Shown in pieces: positions 9,765 to 17,417 of a stretch of DNA of 64,000 nucleotides. The position numbers and the translations under genes are program-made. The stretch lies in the NCBI RefSeq assembly GCF_024138165.1, contig NZ_CP100004.1:1-64000 (forward strand). The letters are read 5' to 3'. The stretch comes from Halorussus vallis (lineage in GTDB: Archaea; Halobacteriota; Halobacteria; Halobacteriales; Haladaptataceae). The first letter of the stretch is position 1. Each line of letters begins with the position of its first letter. Under the pieces are notes generated by a model. It was not told where the DNA came from and did not search any database. It saw only the letters and a list, made by a program, of their open reading frames with translations.

Positions 9765-10012
9765 GTGGAACGTTCGACAAGATCGTCTTCGGCCTCGCGG
9801 CCGTCGCGTTCCTACCTGCGGTCTTGGCGGGCGGCGGATTCATCATCGCGTTCGTGCTCGCCGTGTCGGTCGTCGTGGGCGCGTACGGCGGCCGTGAGGG
9901 CCTCGATTTGCTGAAGAAACAGCACATCGGGTCGAAGGCTGGCGCGCGACGGCGAGACGTACAGGACGCTATCAGTGGCGACAGTACGGACGATACCTGG
10001 GGGCGAGAATAG
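9761..10012 (+). CDS. Small membrane protein
   Basis: 83 residues. Start ATG 9761 overlaps the upstream TGA (ATGA); a longer frame upstream is a shadow. A hydrophobic hairpin at about 8-45 is rich in Ala, Val and Gly and is followed by a basic and then acidic tail. The next gene begins at the base after the stop. Unknown family. Confidence 0.75.
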   Translation: MSGTFDKIVFGLAAVAFLPAVLAGGGFIIAFVLAVSVVVGAYGGREGLDLLKKQHIGSKAGARRRDVQDAISGDSTDDTWGRE

Positions 10013-10300
10013 ATGGAGCCGATGTACTTCATCCCGATAGCCGTTCTCGTCGCGGTCGTCGTTGGCAATCTGCTGTTCGGCCGCTATTCGGGCGGGTCGC
10101 ACACGCTCGCGGCGACGTTCGGCCTCGTGCGGAACGTCGGGCTTGCGCTCGTCGGGATTCTCACGATGATGGGCGGCACGTGGTTTCACATTGCGGTCGG
10201 CATGACGCTGTTGACCGCGAGTTGGTATCTCGGCCGCGGCCACGCCTCCCGACTTGACGGTACGAACAGCGGAAGCCTCCGCGGGAAACTCAACGGCTAA
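10013..10300 (+). CDS. Small membrane protein, three hydrophobic segments
   Basis: 95 residues with hydrophobic segments near 4-22, 42-58 and 60-78. The ATG abuts the previous TAG. It is the last gene of the first membrane sub-operon: 123 nt of non-coding DNA follow before the next start. Confidence 0.72.
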   Translation: MEPMYFIPIAVLVAVVVGNLLFGRYSGGSHTLAATFGLVRNVGLALVGILTMMGGTWFHIAVGMTLLTASWYLGRGHASRLDGTNSGSLRGKLNG

Positions 10301-10423
10301 ATGCACACCCCCGCATCTGTCGGGGCGACGTCGCGTCGCTCCAACGTCTTTTTCTCGCGGTCGGGATTCTAACCGGGTTCGAACTCACCGACAGTACGCG
10401 GAATCAACGACAATTCACGAACC
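10301..10423 (+). promoter_or_regulatory. Intergenic break between the two membrane-protein sub-operons
   Basis: The stretch begins with a GC-rich segment containing complementary pieces (CCCCGC near 10307 and GTCGGGGC near 10319). A run of T (TCTTTTTCTC near 10348) follows, which could end transcription of the upstream block. No convincing TATA box is visible before ATG 10424; the nearest AT-rich piece is GGGATTCTAACC near 10365. Internal promoter versus attenuating spacer cannot be decided from sequence. Confidence 0.35.
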
Positions 10424-11599
10424 ATGATTCACGAATCAATAACGAAGCTTCGGCAGACGTATCGAGTGGTAAACCGGAAAGCGGTCGCGGGTGACCTGTT
10501 CGGGACGATGGTCGCTATCGTCCTCGCGTATGTAGTCACGGAATACCTGACGCTGTGGGAGGTCGGCAGTGGCGAATGGTCGGTCGCAGACCTCGGATTC
10601 TCGACCGGGCTACTGTCGACAGTCGCCCTCGGAATCATCGCTGCATTCATCGTAGCACCGTTTTTCTATGGCGTCTGGCAACTCGTCGACCGGCGGTATG
10701 GCGACCAACGACCCTTACTCCAAATAGTCGGCGTTTGGGCCGTCACGGGACTCATCGTGCCGGCCGTTGTAGTCGCTGTCTACATCCTCTCGGATTTGGA
10801 CGGTATCGCCCGACTCATTACGTCGCCGGAACTCATGCAGGTCGCCACCGAAGCGTGGGAGTCGTTCACCACGGCCGCCGGGAAAACCCTCTGCTTGTCG
10901 CTGTTCCCGTCGCTGTTCACGGGCGTCTACCACCGCTTCTCGACCGGCGACTGGACGGTCCGAACGCGACGCTTCCACGTGACCGTCGCGGTCGTCCTTG
11001 TGGTCCTCGTCGCGGCCGTTGGTGCGTCTGCAACGCTCTCACCGACGAGCGAGACCGCCGAATCCAGCACCGACATTAGCGTCGCTGACCCGTCCGACCC
11101 GGCGGCGTATGGGGACGGACTCTACGGGCCGAGTTTCGACCCGGCGGAGAATGTAAACCAGTCCTACGGCGAGTACCAGTCCGGCACGGTCCTCGCGTGC
11201 GGTTCTATAGACTCGCCGAAAGCCGTCGAATCCTACACGCCAAAACAGACGTACGCTGGCCCGAAGAACTTCGAAATCGCTCCCGGTCAAATCAATACCG
11301 AGAGCAGTGTCGTCACGCTCGACACTCGGTACTCCGTCCGTTTGACAGACTGGGCGCTTCGGAACGCGACAATCATCAACAGCGGATACTACGGTGAGAA
11401 TCCTACGGACCACAATTACTGGGTTGGGACGACCTCCTACGACGAACCTGGTGGGTATGACGATATCCACGACGGGCTTCGGGTTCCGATGGAGAACGTC
11501 GAATCAGTTCACGTCTACGTCGACGTAGTTCGGGACGGCGAGATTCACCGCTACGTGACCGCGGTCTGCCCGAACGGAGGAGGTTCCGGTGGCGCTTGA
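10424..11599 (+). CDS. Membrane protein with four TM helices and an exported C-domain
   Basis: 391 residues. Hydrophobic helices lie near 25-45, 62-90, 105-125 and 190-210, followed by a soluble domain of about 180 residues with sequons (NQS, NAT) and two Cys that could pair across the domain. The terminal Gly/Ser-rich tail overlaps the next gene by 11 nt. The domain is not recognised. It is one of the two largest membrane proteins of the cluster and a candidate platform component (inference). Confidence 0.8.
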   Translation: MIHESITKLRQTYRVVNRKAVAGDLFGTMVAIVLAYVVTEYLTLWEVGSGEWSVADLGFSTGLLSTVALGIIAAFIVAPFFYGVWQLVDRRYGDQRPLLQIVGVWAVTGLIVPAVVVAVYILSDLDGIARLITSPELMQVATEAWESFTTAAGKTLCLSLFPSLFTGVYHRFSTGDWTVRTRRFHVTVAVVLVVLVAAVGASATLSPTSETAESSTDISVADPSDPAAYGDGLYGPSFDPAENVNQSYGEYQSGTVLACGSIDSPKAVESYTPKQTYAGPKNFEIAPGQINTESSVVTLDTRYSVRLTDWALRNATIINSGYYGENPTDHNYWVGTTSYDEPGGYDDIHDGLRVPMENVESVHVYVDVVRDGEIHRYVTAVCPNGGGSGGA

Positions 11600-11864
11600 A
11601 GGCGAAGGCACCGTCCAGGGCGTCGGCCACACGGACAACATCCAGTTCTACGTCCCGAAGGACGTGCGCGCCGACTCCTTACAGGTGTTCGACCCCGGCG
11701 ACGAGTTCGTGGTCCGCGTCCTCCCGCACTCGGGCCTGCTACTCCGACCGCCCGACGTCGACGTATCATTCGCCACGCTCCTCGCGGCGCTCGGAGAATC
11801 CCCCGACCGCTTCGCCGACAACTGCTCGCTCACCGCGACCGACCTCAAGGAACTAACCTTATGA
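11589..11864 (+). CDS. Small soluble protein, possible AbrB-like fold
   Basis: 91 residues from GTG 11589, with GGAGGAGG about 6 nt upstream as a strong Shine-Dalgarno, which is unusual here. Residues about 18-50 (VPKDVR, then FDPGDEFVVRV and LLLRP) match the pattern of AbrB/SpoVT swapped-hairpin proteins: 'IPKxVR..L.PGDxVxV..... LxL.P'. If so it may be a DNA-binding regulator or an assembly adaptor. The match is by pattern only. The ATGA junction with the next gene places it in the operon. Confidence 0.65.
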   Translation: MALEGEGTVQGVGHTDNIQFYVPKDVRADSLQVFDPGDEFVVRVLPHSGLLLRPPDVDVSFATLLAALGESPDRFADNCSLTATDLKELTL

Positions 11865-12469
11865 GTTACACGCCCACGCCTACGGTACGCCAGCAGACTC
11901 GCCAGCAGAGCATCGACTACCTACAGAACGAGTTCCGACTCTCGCTCGGGTACGTCACGGACGCCGAACTGAAATCGGACATCATCGACTGGATGACCCG
12001 GAGCGACCAACTCCCGGAGTCAACCGTGCTCGACTATATCGAGCGGCGGCTGTCGGACCTCCGGAGTCGCGACGACGGCACGCACGTCTCTCAGTTCGAT
12101 ATGTATCGGTCAGGCGACGACGGGACCGCGGAGTTCCCGGACGCCTGCCAAGGCTGTACGCACTACGGGACGCGGTGTCCCGTGTTCTGTGGGACGACCC
12201 AACAATCACAGCGCGAACAGCTACAGGACGAACTGGTCGATGAACCCCCGGCGCGAGTCAAGAATCAGTATCGGTCGTTCGCCCAACGCAACGACTGCCA
12301 CCGGATTCCGGCGTTCATCGCGGAGTACGAGGACCGCTACAAAGATCTCACGCGGGAAGGCTGGGAACTATACCGGCGTCTCGACACGGACGTTGGACAC
12401 ACGGACGAACAGTTAGAGGGCGAGTCGCTCGCGTCGGACCCGTCGACGGAGGCGGTCGCCGATGACTAA
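11861..12469 (+). CDS. Cys-cluster protein of unknown function
   Basis: 202 residues, soluble and acidic. Residues about 92-107 hold a CQGC...C...C cluster that could bind zinc or an Fe-S centre (see CxxCTHYGTRCPVFC). The C-terminal half has His/Cys (NDCHRIP) that may join the site. The start overlaps the previous stop (ATGA) and the stop overlaps the next gene by 8 nt. No family recognised. It is the only cytosolic metal-site protein in the membrane cluster. Confidence 0.75.
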   Translation: MSYTPTPTVRQQTRQQSIDYLQNEFRLSLGYVTDAELKSDIIDWMTRSDQLPESTVLDYIERRLSDLRSRDDGTHVSQFDMYRSGDDGTAEFPDACQGCTHYGTRCPVFCGTTQQSQREQLQDELVDEPPARVKNQYRSFAQRNDCHRIPAFIAEYEDRYKDLTREGWELYRRLDTDVGHTDEQLEGESLASDPSTEAVADD

Positions 12470-13490
12470 CACAACGCTGATTCTCGGCGGTGTCGCCGTG
12501 CTCATCGTCGTCCTGGTGCTCGTCGCTATCGACCGATGGGGTGTCTTCGAGTCCGACGACGAGAACGCGAACTCCGGGACAGAGCGACTCCGCCAAGAGG
12601 CTGAACGCGAGTACGACGACTACACCGTATCGATATTCAAGAAACATAAGACGCTCACCCTACCGGCGAAGGTTCTGACGGTGTGCGTCTCGCTCATCTT
12701 CGTCGGTGGCCTCGCCTACGTCTATCTCACCTTGAAGAACGGCGCACCGGTCGAATTACCCTACGCGAACGCGATGCAGCAGTTCGCCGTCGTCGCCGTA
12801 TCGTTCTTCGTCGGCGTCGGGTACGCGAATCGGCGGGAGCGCGGGCGTCTCGAAATCATCCACGAGGACCGCGACGGCGAAGTCCGGAAGTCCGAGACGA
12901 AGTACTTCCGGCCGAGCGAGATGGAGGCCGACCGCGACGGCAACCCCATCGTTTACGAGACGTTCCGCACGCGGATTCTCGGCCTGTTCGAACGCCGGAA
13001 ACTCGCCGTACACGACCGCGAACTCCGCGGGAAACGCGCGATTCTCCACGACAAGATTGCTCACGAAATCCCCTCTCACGCGACCCAGATCAGGGATAAC
13101 GAGTGGGTGATTCTCACGACTCAACGGAAAACGACCGAAAACCCCGACCAGAAAGCCGCGGACTACCGGTACGCGCCGCCGATTCAACTCGACTACGAGT
13201 CCTACGTGAAACAGCGCGAGCGCGTCCAGAAGATGGAGATGAAGTACGATTCCATGAAAGCACAGCTAGCCGAGACGGAACAGGAGGTCCGGCGGCTCAG
13301 CGACCGCCTAGAAGCGAAGGACACGGACGTTCGGGAGAGCTTCAAGAACGACATGCTGGAGATTCTAAACACGCTCCAGCAGACTTCCGCAAAGTACACG
13401 GTGAAACAGGACCGTGGGCGAGAGCGACAGCCACGGAGTCAGCGCGACATCGAGGAGTTGAACGGCGACGGAGAGGGGGTGTCGGCGTGA
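12462..13490 (+). CDS. Membrane-anchored coiled-coil protein
   Basis: 342 residues. There is one helix at the N-terminus (about 5-23), a charged linker, then two helices near 67-90 and 105-122. A long cytosolic region ends in a coiled coil (about 245-315, heptad-like K/E/R with MKAQLAETEQEV). The final TGA overlaps the next GTG. The arrangement resembles a membrane scaffold that could hand over to a cytosolic ATPase such as the HerA-like protein downstream (inference). Confidence 0.78.
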   Translation: MTNTTLILGGVAVLIVVLVLVAIDRWGVFESDDENANSGTERLRQEAEREYDDYTVSIFKKHKTLTLPAKVLTVCVSLIFVGGLAYVYLTLKNGAPVELPYANAMQQFAVVAVSFFVGVGYANRRERGRLEIIHEDRDGEVRKSETKYFRPSEMEADRDGNPIVYETFRTRILGLFERRKLAVHDRELRGKRAILHDKIAHEIPSHATQIRDNEWVILTTQRKTTENPDQKAADYRYAPPIQLDYESYVKQRERVQKMEMKYDSMKAQLAETEQEVRRLSDRLEAKDTDVRESFKNDMLEILNTLQQTSAKYTVKQDRGRERQPRSQRDIEELNGDGEGVSA

Positions 13491-14737
13491 CCCGACGACT
13501 CCTCGTCTCGGTCCTCTTGGTATTCGCCGTGCTTGTCTGTCCCGTTGGGGCTGTCACCGCGAGCGATTCGGCGAGTACGCCAGCGCAAACCGTGTTCGAT
13601 TCGCCGCAGTACGCCGTATCGGTCCAAGAGGCCGTGAACAATTCGACGGCCGGGCCGACGACTGCGGGGTCGGTGCGTATCTCGCCGGTTCAGTACGACG
13701 AGAAACACCTCGGCGTCACCGTCGCCGACGCTGACGCGGTGTTCAACACGACAGGCCCGCACGCGCTCTTCTCCGTCTCGGAGCGCGTGAAAGCCGCCCG
13801 TATCAGCCAACAACCGGCGAGCGCCACCGTGCTCGCTGGCGGACGACAGGTTCTCGTTGAGTACGAGGACGACGCCGCACCGTCCGGCGAGCAGTCGCTC
13901 TACCAGCTCGAACTGTACTTCGAAGACGGCAGCCAAAAGACCGTCTCGCTGTACGCGAAGAAGACGGGCGTCTCGGTCGCAGCGTCGGACCTCGAATCGT
14001 ACGCACCCGTCATCGAGGAACTACAAGACCGCGCCGAAGAACACGGCTACGAGACGAATCCTGACGCGCTTCTCGACTATATCTCGTGGGTGAACGAGCG
14101 CGCGGATCTCGTCGAAGGCTGGCTGTCACAGAAGGCCGCGCAACTCGCGGCGTTGATGCTGGCGCTCGCGATGAACTGGTTGTTCTGGCTGTTGTTCCTC
14201 GCGGGTGTCGCGCTGCTCGCTCAGTACATCCGCAAGAAGTTCGGCGGCCTGCTCGACGTGCTTGAGAACGACTCGGGGAAGTCCTACCGGAAGCGCAAGG
14301 ACCTCGCGATTCAGTACGAGGAGCAAAAGCAGAGCGCCGCCGAAGAATCACTCCGAGAGGTGAAAGCGGTCGGGTCGGACGACGTGTACTGGGAGGACGC
14401 ATTCGGCGCGCGCTCGCCGAAGGACCTCGCGGACCTCGCCGCGCGCGGTGTGCATCGGCGCACGACCGACGGGCTTGCACAGGAGCACGCGGGCGTCTCG
14501 GACCTCGACGTCGACTCGATAGGGACGCCTGATTGCTGGCTGAACGGCGTGCTCCGCCAGAACCGAATTTCCTCCCCCCGGCACGCCTTGAGCGAACTGA
14601 AGGCCGCGTGCGAGCACATGGAGACGAAATGGAGTATGGGCCACGTCTACCGGGAGGCCCGCGACGAGTGCGCGCAGTTGATTCGCGAACTCGACAAGCG
14701 CCGTGAGACGCCCACCGTCTCCGGAGGGAGCGACTAA
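13487..14737 (+). CDS. Signal-peptide protein with one TM helix and a cytosolic domain
   Basis: GTG 13487 is preferred over a much longer upstream frame because it overlaps the previous stop (GTGA) and starts a signal peptide (hydrophobic core 4-22). 416 residues. The exported domain (about 25-215) has sequons; a TM helix at 217-247 leads to a charged cytosolic domain of about 170 residues containing several His/Cys (PDCWL, KAACEHME). This bitopic architecture could couple an outside event to an inside partner. Unknown family; TAATG junction with the next gene. Confidence 0.8.
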   Translation: MTRRLLVSVLLVFAVLVCPVGAVTASDSASTPAQTVFDSPQYAVSVQEAVNNSTAGPTTAGSVRISPVQYDEKHLGVTVADADAVFNTTGPHALFSVSERVKAARISQQPASATVLAGGRQVLVEYEDDAAPSGEQSLYQLELYFEDGSQKTVSLYAKKTGVSVAASDLESYAPVIEELQDRAEEHGYETNPDALLDYISWVNERADLVEGWLSQKAAQLAALMLALAMNWLFWLLFLAGVALLAQYIRKKFGGLLDVLENDSGKSYRKRKDLAIQYEEQKQSAAEESLREVKAVGSDDVYWEDAFGARSPKDLADLAARGVHRRTTDGLAQEHAGVSDLDVDSIGTPDCWLNGVLRQNRISSPRHALSELKAACEHMETKWSMGHVYREARDECAQLIRELDKRRETPTVSGGSD

Positions 14738-15030
14738 TGTTCTCTGACCGATTCCGCCAACGCTTGCACCCTCGGGCGGTACAGTTCGCTATTGGTTTTA
14801 TGGCGATAAACGTGCTCGGCGGCCTCTTTCATTCAGTGTTCCTCGTTTGGCTACTCGGCCTTGACGCGTTCAAGCCGTGGATGTACGCCGCCGTTATCGC
14901 TATCGACATCCTCAAACCGTTCGCGTATCCGTCTCAGACGACGACGGCCGCCTACGCACTCGCGACCGTCGTGGTCGCAGGGTGGTACGCCCGCCAGTAT
15001 CGTGGTACCGGACAGGGAGGGAGCGACTAA
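14737..15030 (+). CDS. Small membrane protein (about three TM)
   Basis: 97 residues with hydrophobic stretches near 16-40, 46-62 and 70-88 and a basic start (FRQRLHPR). The ATG and the TAA both share a base with neighbouring genes (TAATG on each side). Unknown family. Confidence 0.72.
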   Translation: MFSDRFRQRLHPRAVQFAIGFMAINVLGGLFHSVFLVWLLGLDAFKPWMYAAVIAIDILKPFAYPSQTTTAAYALATVVVAGWYARQYRGTGQGGSD

Positions 15031-16526
15031 TGCGACGACCACGCCTCTCGGGTCTGCTCGGCCTGCCGAGACGGACCGCAGGCGGTCTCGCGTCGGCGTT
15101 GGTGTCGCGGGTTGCCGGACCCGGCGGATCGTACACGACGCGCCTGCTCGTCGGTCTCGTCGTCCTCCTTGGCGCGGTGAGTCTCACCGGCTTGTTCGTC
15201 GCGCTCACGTCTTCGATGGAAACCTCGGGGTCGAGCGTCCCGTTCCTCACGACGATGCTGGAATGGGGTACGAACGGATGGGGGTACGTCCTGGTCGCGC
15301 TCATCTTCGCGCGGTCGAGTCTCTGGGGCTTCCGGAAATCCCTCGTGCATCTGGCCGCGCGCAAGACCGGCTACGACACAGGGACTATCGAACGACTCGC
15401 GGCCGAAGCCCGGACGCCCGACGGTGCGACTCGCGTGCTCGCGCTCTCGTCGGACTCCATCGAGGAACTCGCACAGAACCTCCGCTGGGGGTTCGACGGA
15501 CGGAACGAACGTATCAAGGCCGAAATCGAGGAGACGGAGTACGTCGACACGGAGTCGTGGTGGTCGCGGGCGCTTACCGTCGAGTGGCCGCGAGACGACA
15601 ACGAGCGCGCGCTCTCGGGGCCGGAACGCATGAAGTTGTTCCGGATGGACCTCGCGAGCGCGTTGAACACCGACGACGTGCTGTGGCGGTTCGCCGTCCC
15701 CGCGCTCGTCGTGTTCGTCCTCGAAGTGCTCGTCGTTCGGGTATGGGTCGTTTGGTGGCTGTACCTCGTGCTTGCGTCGGTCGCGTTGTTCGTCGCGGCA
15801 CTCGGGTACGTCACGGTGAAATGGCGTCGCCATCGGCGTCTCGACACACTCCGTGCGGACGCGACTGCCAACCAGTGGGACGAGGTATCCGTCCTCGTCA
15901 AGAAAGCCGAGACGGACGAACTCACCATCTTCTACGGCTTTCTCGCAGGTCGGGTGTATGCGAGTGACGACCCCGACGGACTCGCTCGCGTGCTCGCTGA
16001 GCGCGCTCACCAGCGCGCGAACGGACTCCAACCTGCGCCCGCGCTCGAAGAGCGGAACGCGTGGTGTCTGAAACGCTACCTGCCGTCGCTCGCGTCGTGG
16101 CGGGAGAACGTCGAGAAGCCCGCCGTCATGGACGAACTCGTTGAGACGGTGCGGCGAGCGCCGGACGGGATTATCGCGAAAGACCACCTCGTCGACGCGG
16201 TGGTCGAACACGACCGCCGGTACATCTGGCGGGGCTTGCGGTTCGTCGGGTTCGGCTACGACCCGGAACTCATTGCGGAAGCCTACGAGGAACTCGTCCC
16301 ACAGGCGCTCGTCGAGGAGACCGTCAGGGTGACGGGCGGGAACGGCGACGAGTCCGAGCGCACGGTCGTTCGACTCCGGACCGAACCACTCCCGAAGAAC
16401 ACCGAGCAGCTCCGCGCGGCGTTCTCACAACGGTTCCACGCCCGCGACGACGAGAGCCGGTACGACCTGCCGGAGTTCGAAATCCAGGAGGACGCCGACC
16501 GGTTCGTCGTTCCCGAGCGAACGTAG
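15030..16526 (+). CDS. Large polytopic membrane protein of unknown function
   Basis: 498 residues from ATG 15030 (TAATG with the upstream gene; an earlier in-frame start would overlap the previous gene by 150 nt). Hydrophobic helices lie near 38-60, 80-98 and, as a hairpin, 218-262. Between them is a helical cytosolic region of about 110 residues, and after them about 230 residues of soluble domain with wHTH-like charged helices. No NTPase motif. As the last gene of the operon, and the largest membrane protein in it, it is a candidate docking partner for the ATPase at 17.4 kb (inference). Confidence 0.82.
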   Translation: MRRPRLSGLLGLPRRTAGGLASALVSRVAGPGGSYTTRLLVGLVVLLGAVSLTGLFVALTSSMETSGSSVPFLTTMLEWGTNGWGYVLVALIFARSSLWGFRKSLVHLAARKTGYDTGTIERLAAEARTPDGATRVLALSSDSIEELAQNLRWGFDGRNERIKAEIEETEYVDTESWWSRALTVEWPRDDNERALSGPERMKLFRMDLASALNTDDVLWRFAVPALVVFVLEVLVVRVWVVWWLYLVLASVALFVAALGYVTVKWRRHRRLDTLRADATANQWDEVSVLVKKAETDELTIFYGFLAGRVYASDDPDGLARVLAERAHQRANGLQPAPALEERNAWCLKRYLPSLASWRENVEKPAVMDELVETVRRAPDGIIAKDHLVDAVVEHDRRYIWRGLRFVGFGYDPELIAEAYEELVPQALVEETVRVTGGNGDESERTVVRLRTEPLPKNTEQLRAAFSQRFHARDDESRYDLPEFEIQEDADRFVVPERT

Positions 16527-16617
16527 TTCGCCTACTCTCGCTCTTCCAGGTACAGACACATCGAGACGATTCGGTCAGTACGGACTCAAACCAGTGCTTA
16601 CCAAAAATCTCGGAGGT

Positions 16618-16818
16618 TTAGACGACCGCGATTCCGTGTTTGGTGAACAACGACTTGATGTCAGTCGGAAGGTGGGGTTCTCCGAGGGGCTTCTCTCCGC
16701 CAAAGGCGGTGAACCGAACGACGTTCGGCGAGAGGACCGTGAAAAAGTGGGAGGCAAGGCCGTCGCGGACCTCAATGAAGTCGCGTTCGTTTTCAGGGCA
16801 GTGGGGTATTACTCTCAT
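16618..16818 (-). CDS. 66-aa hypothetical protein, leaderless
   Basis: Reads MRVIPHCPENERDF at its start. On the minus strand a TTTATATA box (16853-16846) sits about 30 nt before the ATG, giving a leaderless transcript, which supports a real gene. The product is soluble with one Cys and no known domain. The frame lies opposite no other good candidate. Confidence 0.6.
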   Translation of the reverse strand: MRVIPHCPENERDFIEVRDGLASHFFTVLSPNVVRFTAFGGEKPLGEPHLPTDIKSLFTKHGIAVV

Positions 16819-16845
16819 ACCTCAATCTACAATTCTCACAGGCGG

Positions 16846-16853
16846 TATATAAA
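16846..16853 (+). promoter_or_regulatory. Near-symmetric TATA box between divergent genes
   Basis: TATATAAA reads as a usable TATA box on both strands. Leftwards it places a start about 5 nt before ATG 16818. Rightwards it places a start near 16876, just before the tRNA-like element. Confidence 0.5.
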
Positions 16854-16880
16854 CCATTGTGGTTGTTTGAACTTCTCCCA

Positions 16881-16923
16881 CCCTCGTAAGGACGCGTGAG
16901 CGGTTCGACCCCGCTCCGAGGGC
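16881..16923 (+). other. tRNA-like minihelix (acceptor/T-arm) in the leader of the 16927 gene
   Basis: CCCTCG (16881-16886), an 11-nt linker, then GAGCGG-TTCGACC-CCGCTC (16898-16916), which is a perfect 6-bp stem with a canonical 7-nt T-loop (TTCGA). It is followed immediately by CGAGGG (16917-16922), which pairs with CCCTCG. Counted as tRNA, this is a 5-bp T-stem stacked on a 7-bp acceptor, 12 bp in all, with D and anticodon arms replaced by an 11-nt linker and no CCA. It starts about 5 nt after the predicted transcription start and ends 3 nt before ATG 16927. A copy with the same segment lengths and compensatory changes is at 51367-51408. Confidence 0.6.
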
Positions 16924-16926
16924 CTG

Positions 16927-17256
16927 ATGGTAAAAATTTCTCTCAGCATAGTCGTACTGCAAGCACTTATCGACGACCGAACCGTCGAAATCCAGTGCGC
17001 GAAGAACCACGGGTTCCACATCGTCGCCGACGGCGTGCGGATCGCCAACGACAACGCGAAGGGCGGACTCCCGATAGAGCACTTCGAGTACCCGTTAGAG
17101 CGCGTCGACCTCTCGGCGGACGCCGAAGACCTCTGCGTCGAACTGAAACGGCGGTCGAAGCGCCGCAGGCATCGTCGCCGGATGGAGCGCCTGAACACCG
17201 AAAGCCACTGCTTGGCTGAAGGCGAGGAACTCCCAATTCCGCGTCCGAGCGAATAG
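16927..17256 (+). CDS. Small basic-tailed protein of unknown function
   Basis: 109 residues: an N-terminal beta/alpha-like part (about 1-75) with two Cys, then a strongly basic helix (KRRSKRRRHRRRMERL, about 79-95), unusual in an acidic proteome and suggestive of nucleic-acid binding. The ATG lies 3 nt after the tRNA-like hairpin, so translation may depend on unfolding of that structure. The stop TAG leads directly into the 9-nt tandem repeat. Unknown family. Confidence 0.65.
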   Translation: MVKISLSIVVLQALIDDRTVEIQCAKNHGFHIVADGVRIANDNAKGGLPIEHFEYPLERVDLSADAEDLCVELKRRSKRRRHRRRMERLNTESHCLAEGEELPIPRPSE

Positions 17257-17417
17257 CCTACGGTCCCTCAGCCACCTCCGTCCCCTGAACCACTGTAGGA
17301 ACCTTAGGTACCTTAGCCACCTAAGCCACCTAAGCCATCTAAGCTACCTAAGCCACCCCAGGTACATACGCCAGCGAAGCTACCTCAGCCACCGAAGCCC
17401 CCACAGCCACCATAGCC
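17256..17417 (+). repeat. 9-nt tandem repeat array, consensus ACCTAAGCC, about 18 units
   Basis: From the last base of the previous stop to the base before ATG 17418 the whole spacer divides into 18 in-register 9-mers. The best units are ACCTTAGGT (17301), ACCTTAGCC (17310), ACCTAAGCC (17319, 17328, 17346), ATCTAAGCT (17337), ACCTCAGCC (17382) and ACCATAGCC (17409). Units decay towards the left. No TATA box is visible, so the array replaces or hides the promoter of the ATPase gene. The same 9-mer reappears at 21537-21590. Confidence 0.85.

Noticed and set aside
13103-13486. Long N-terminal extension of the 13487 gene
   Set aside because: It overlaps the coiled-coil protein gene completely and has an Arg/Pro/Ser-rich shadow composition; GTG 13487 gives a GTGA junction and a signal peptide.
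16898-16923. Complete tRNA gene or tRNA-derived attachment site
   Set aside because: Only the T-arm and acceptor-like strands are present; D and anticodon arms are absent and no CCA follows. The second copy has the same compact form, so a designed leader element fits better than a tRNA gene. An attachment site cannot be fully excluded, because no duplicated copy with an intact tRNA is in the window.
17256-17417. 9-nt array as coding repeat of a protein
   Set aside because: Each frame contains stop codons (TAA/TAG inside the units), so no repeat peptide is encoded.
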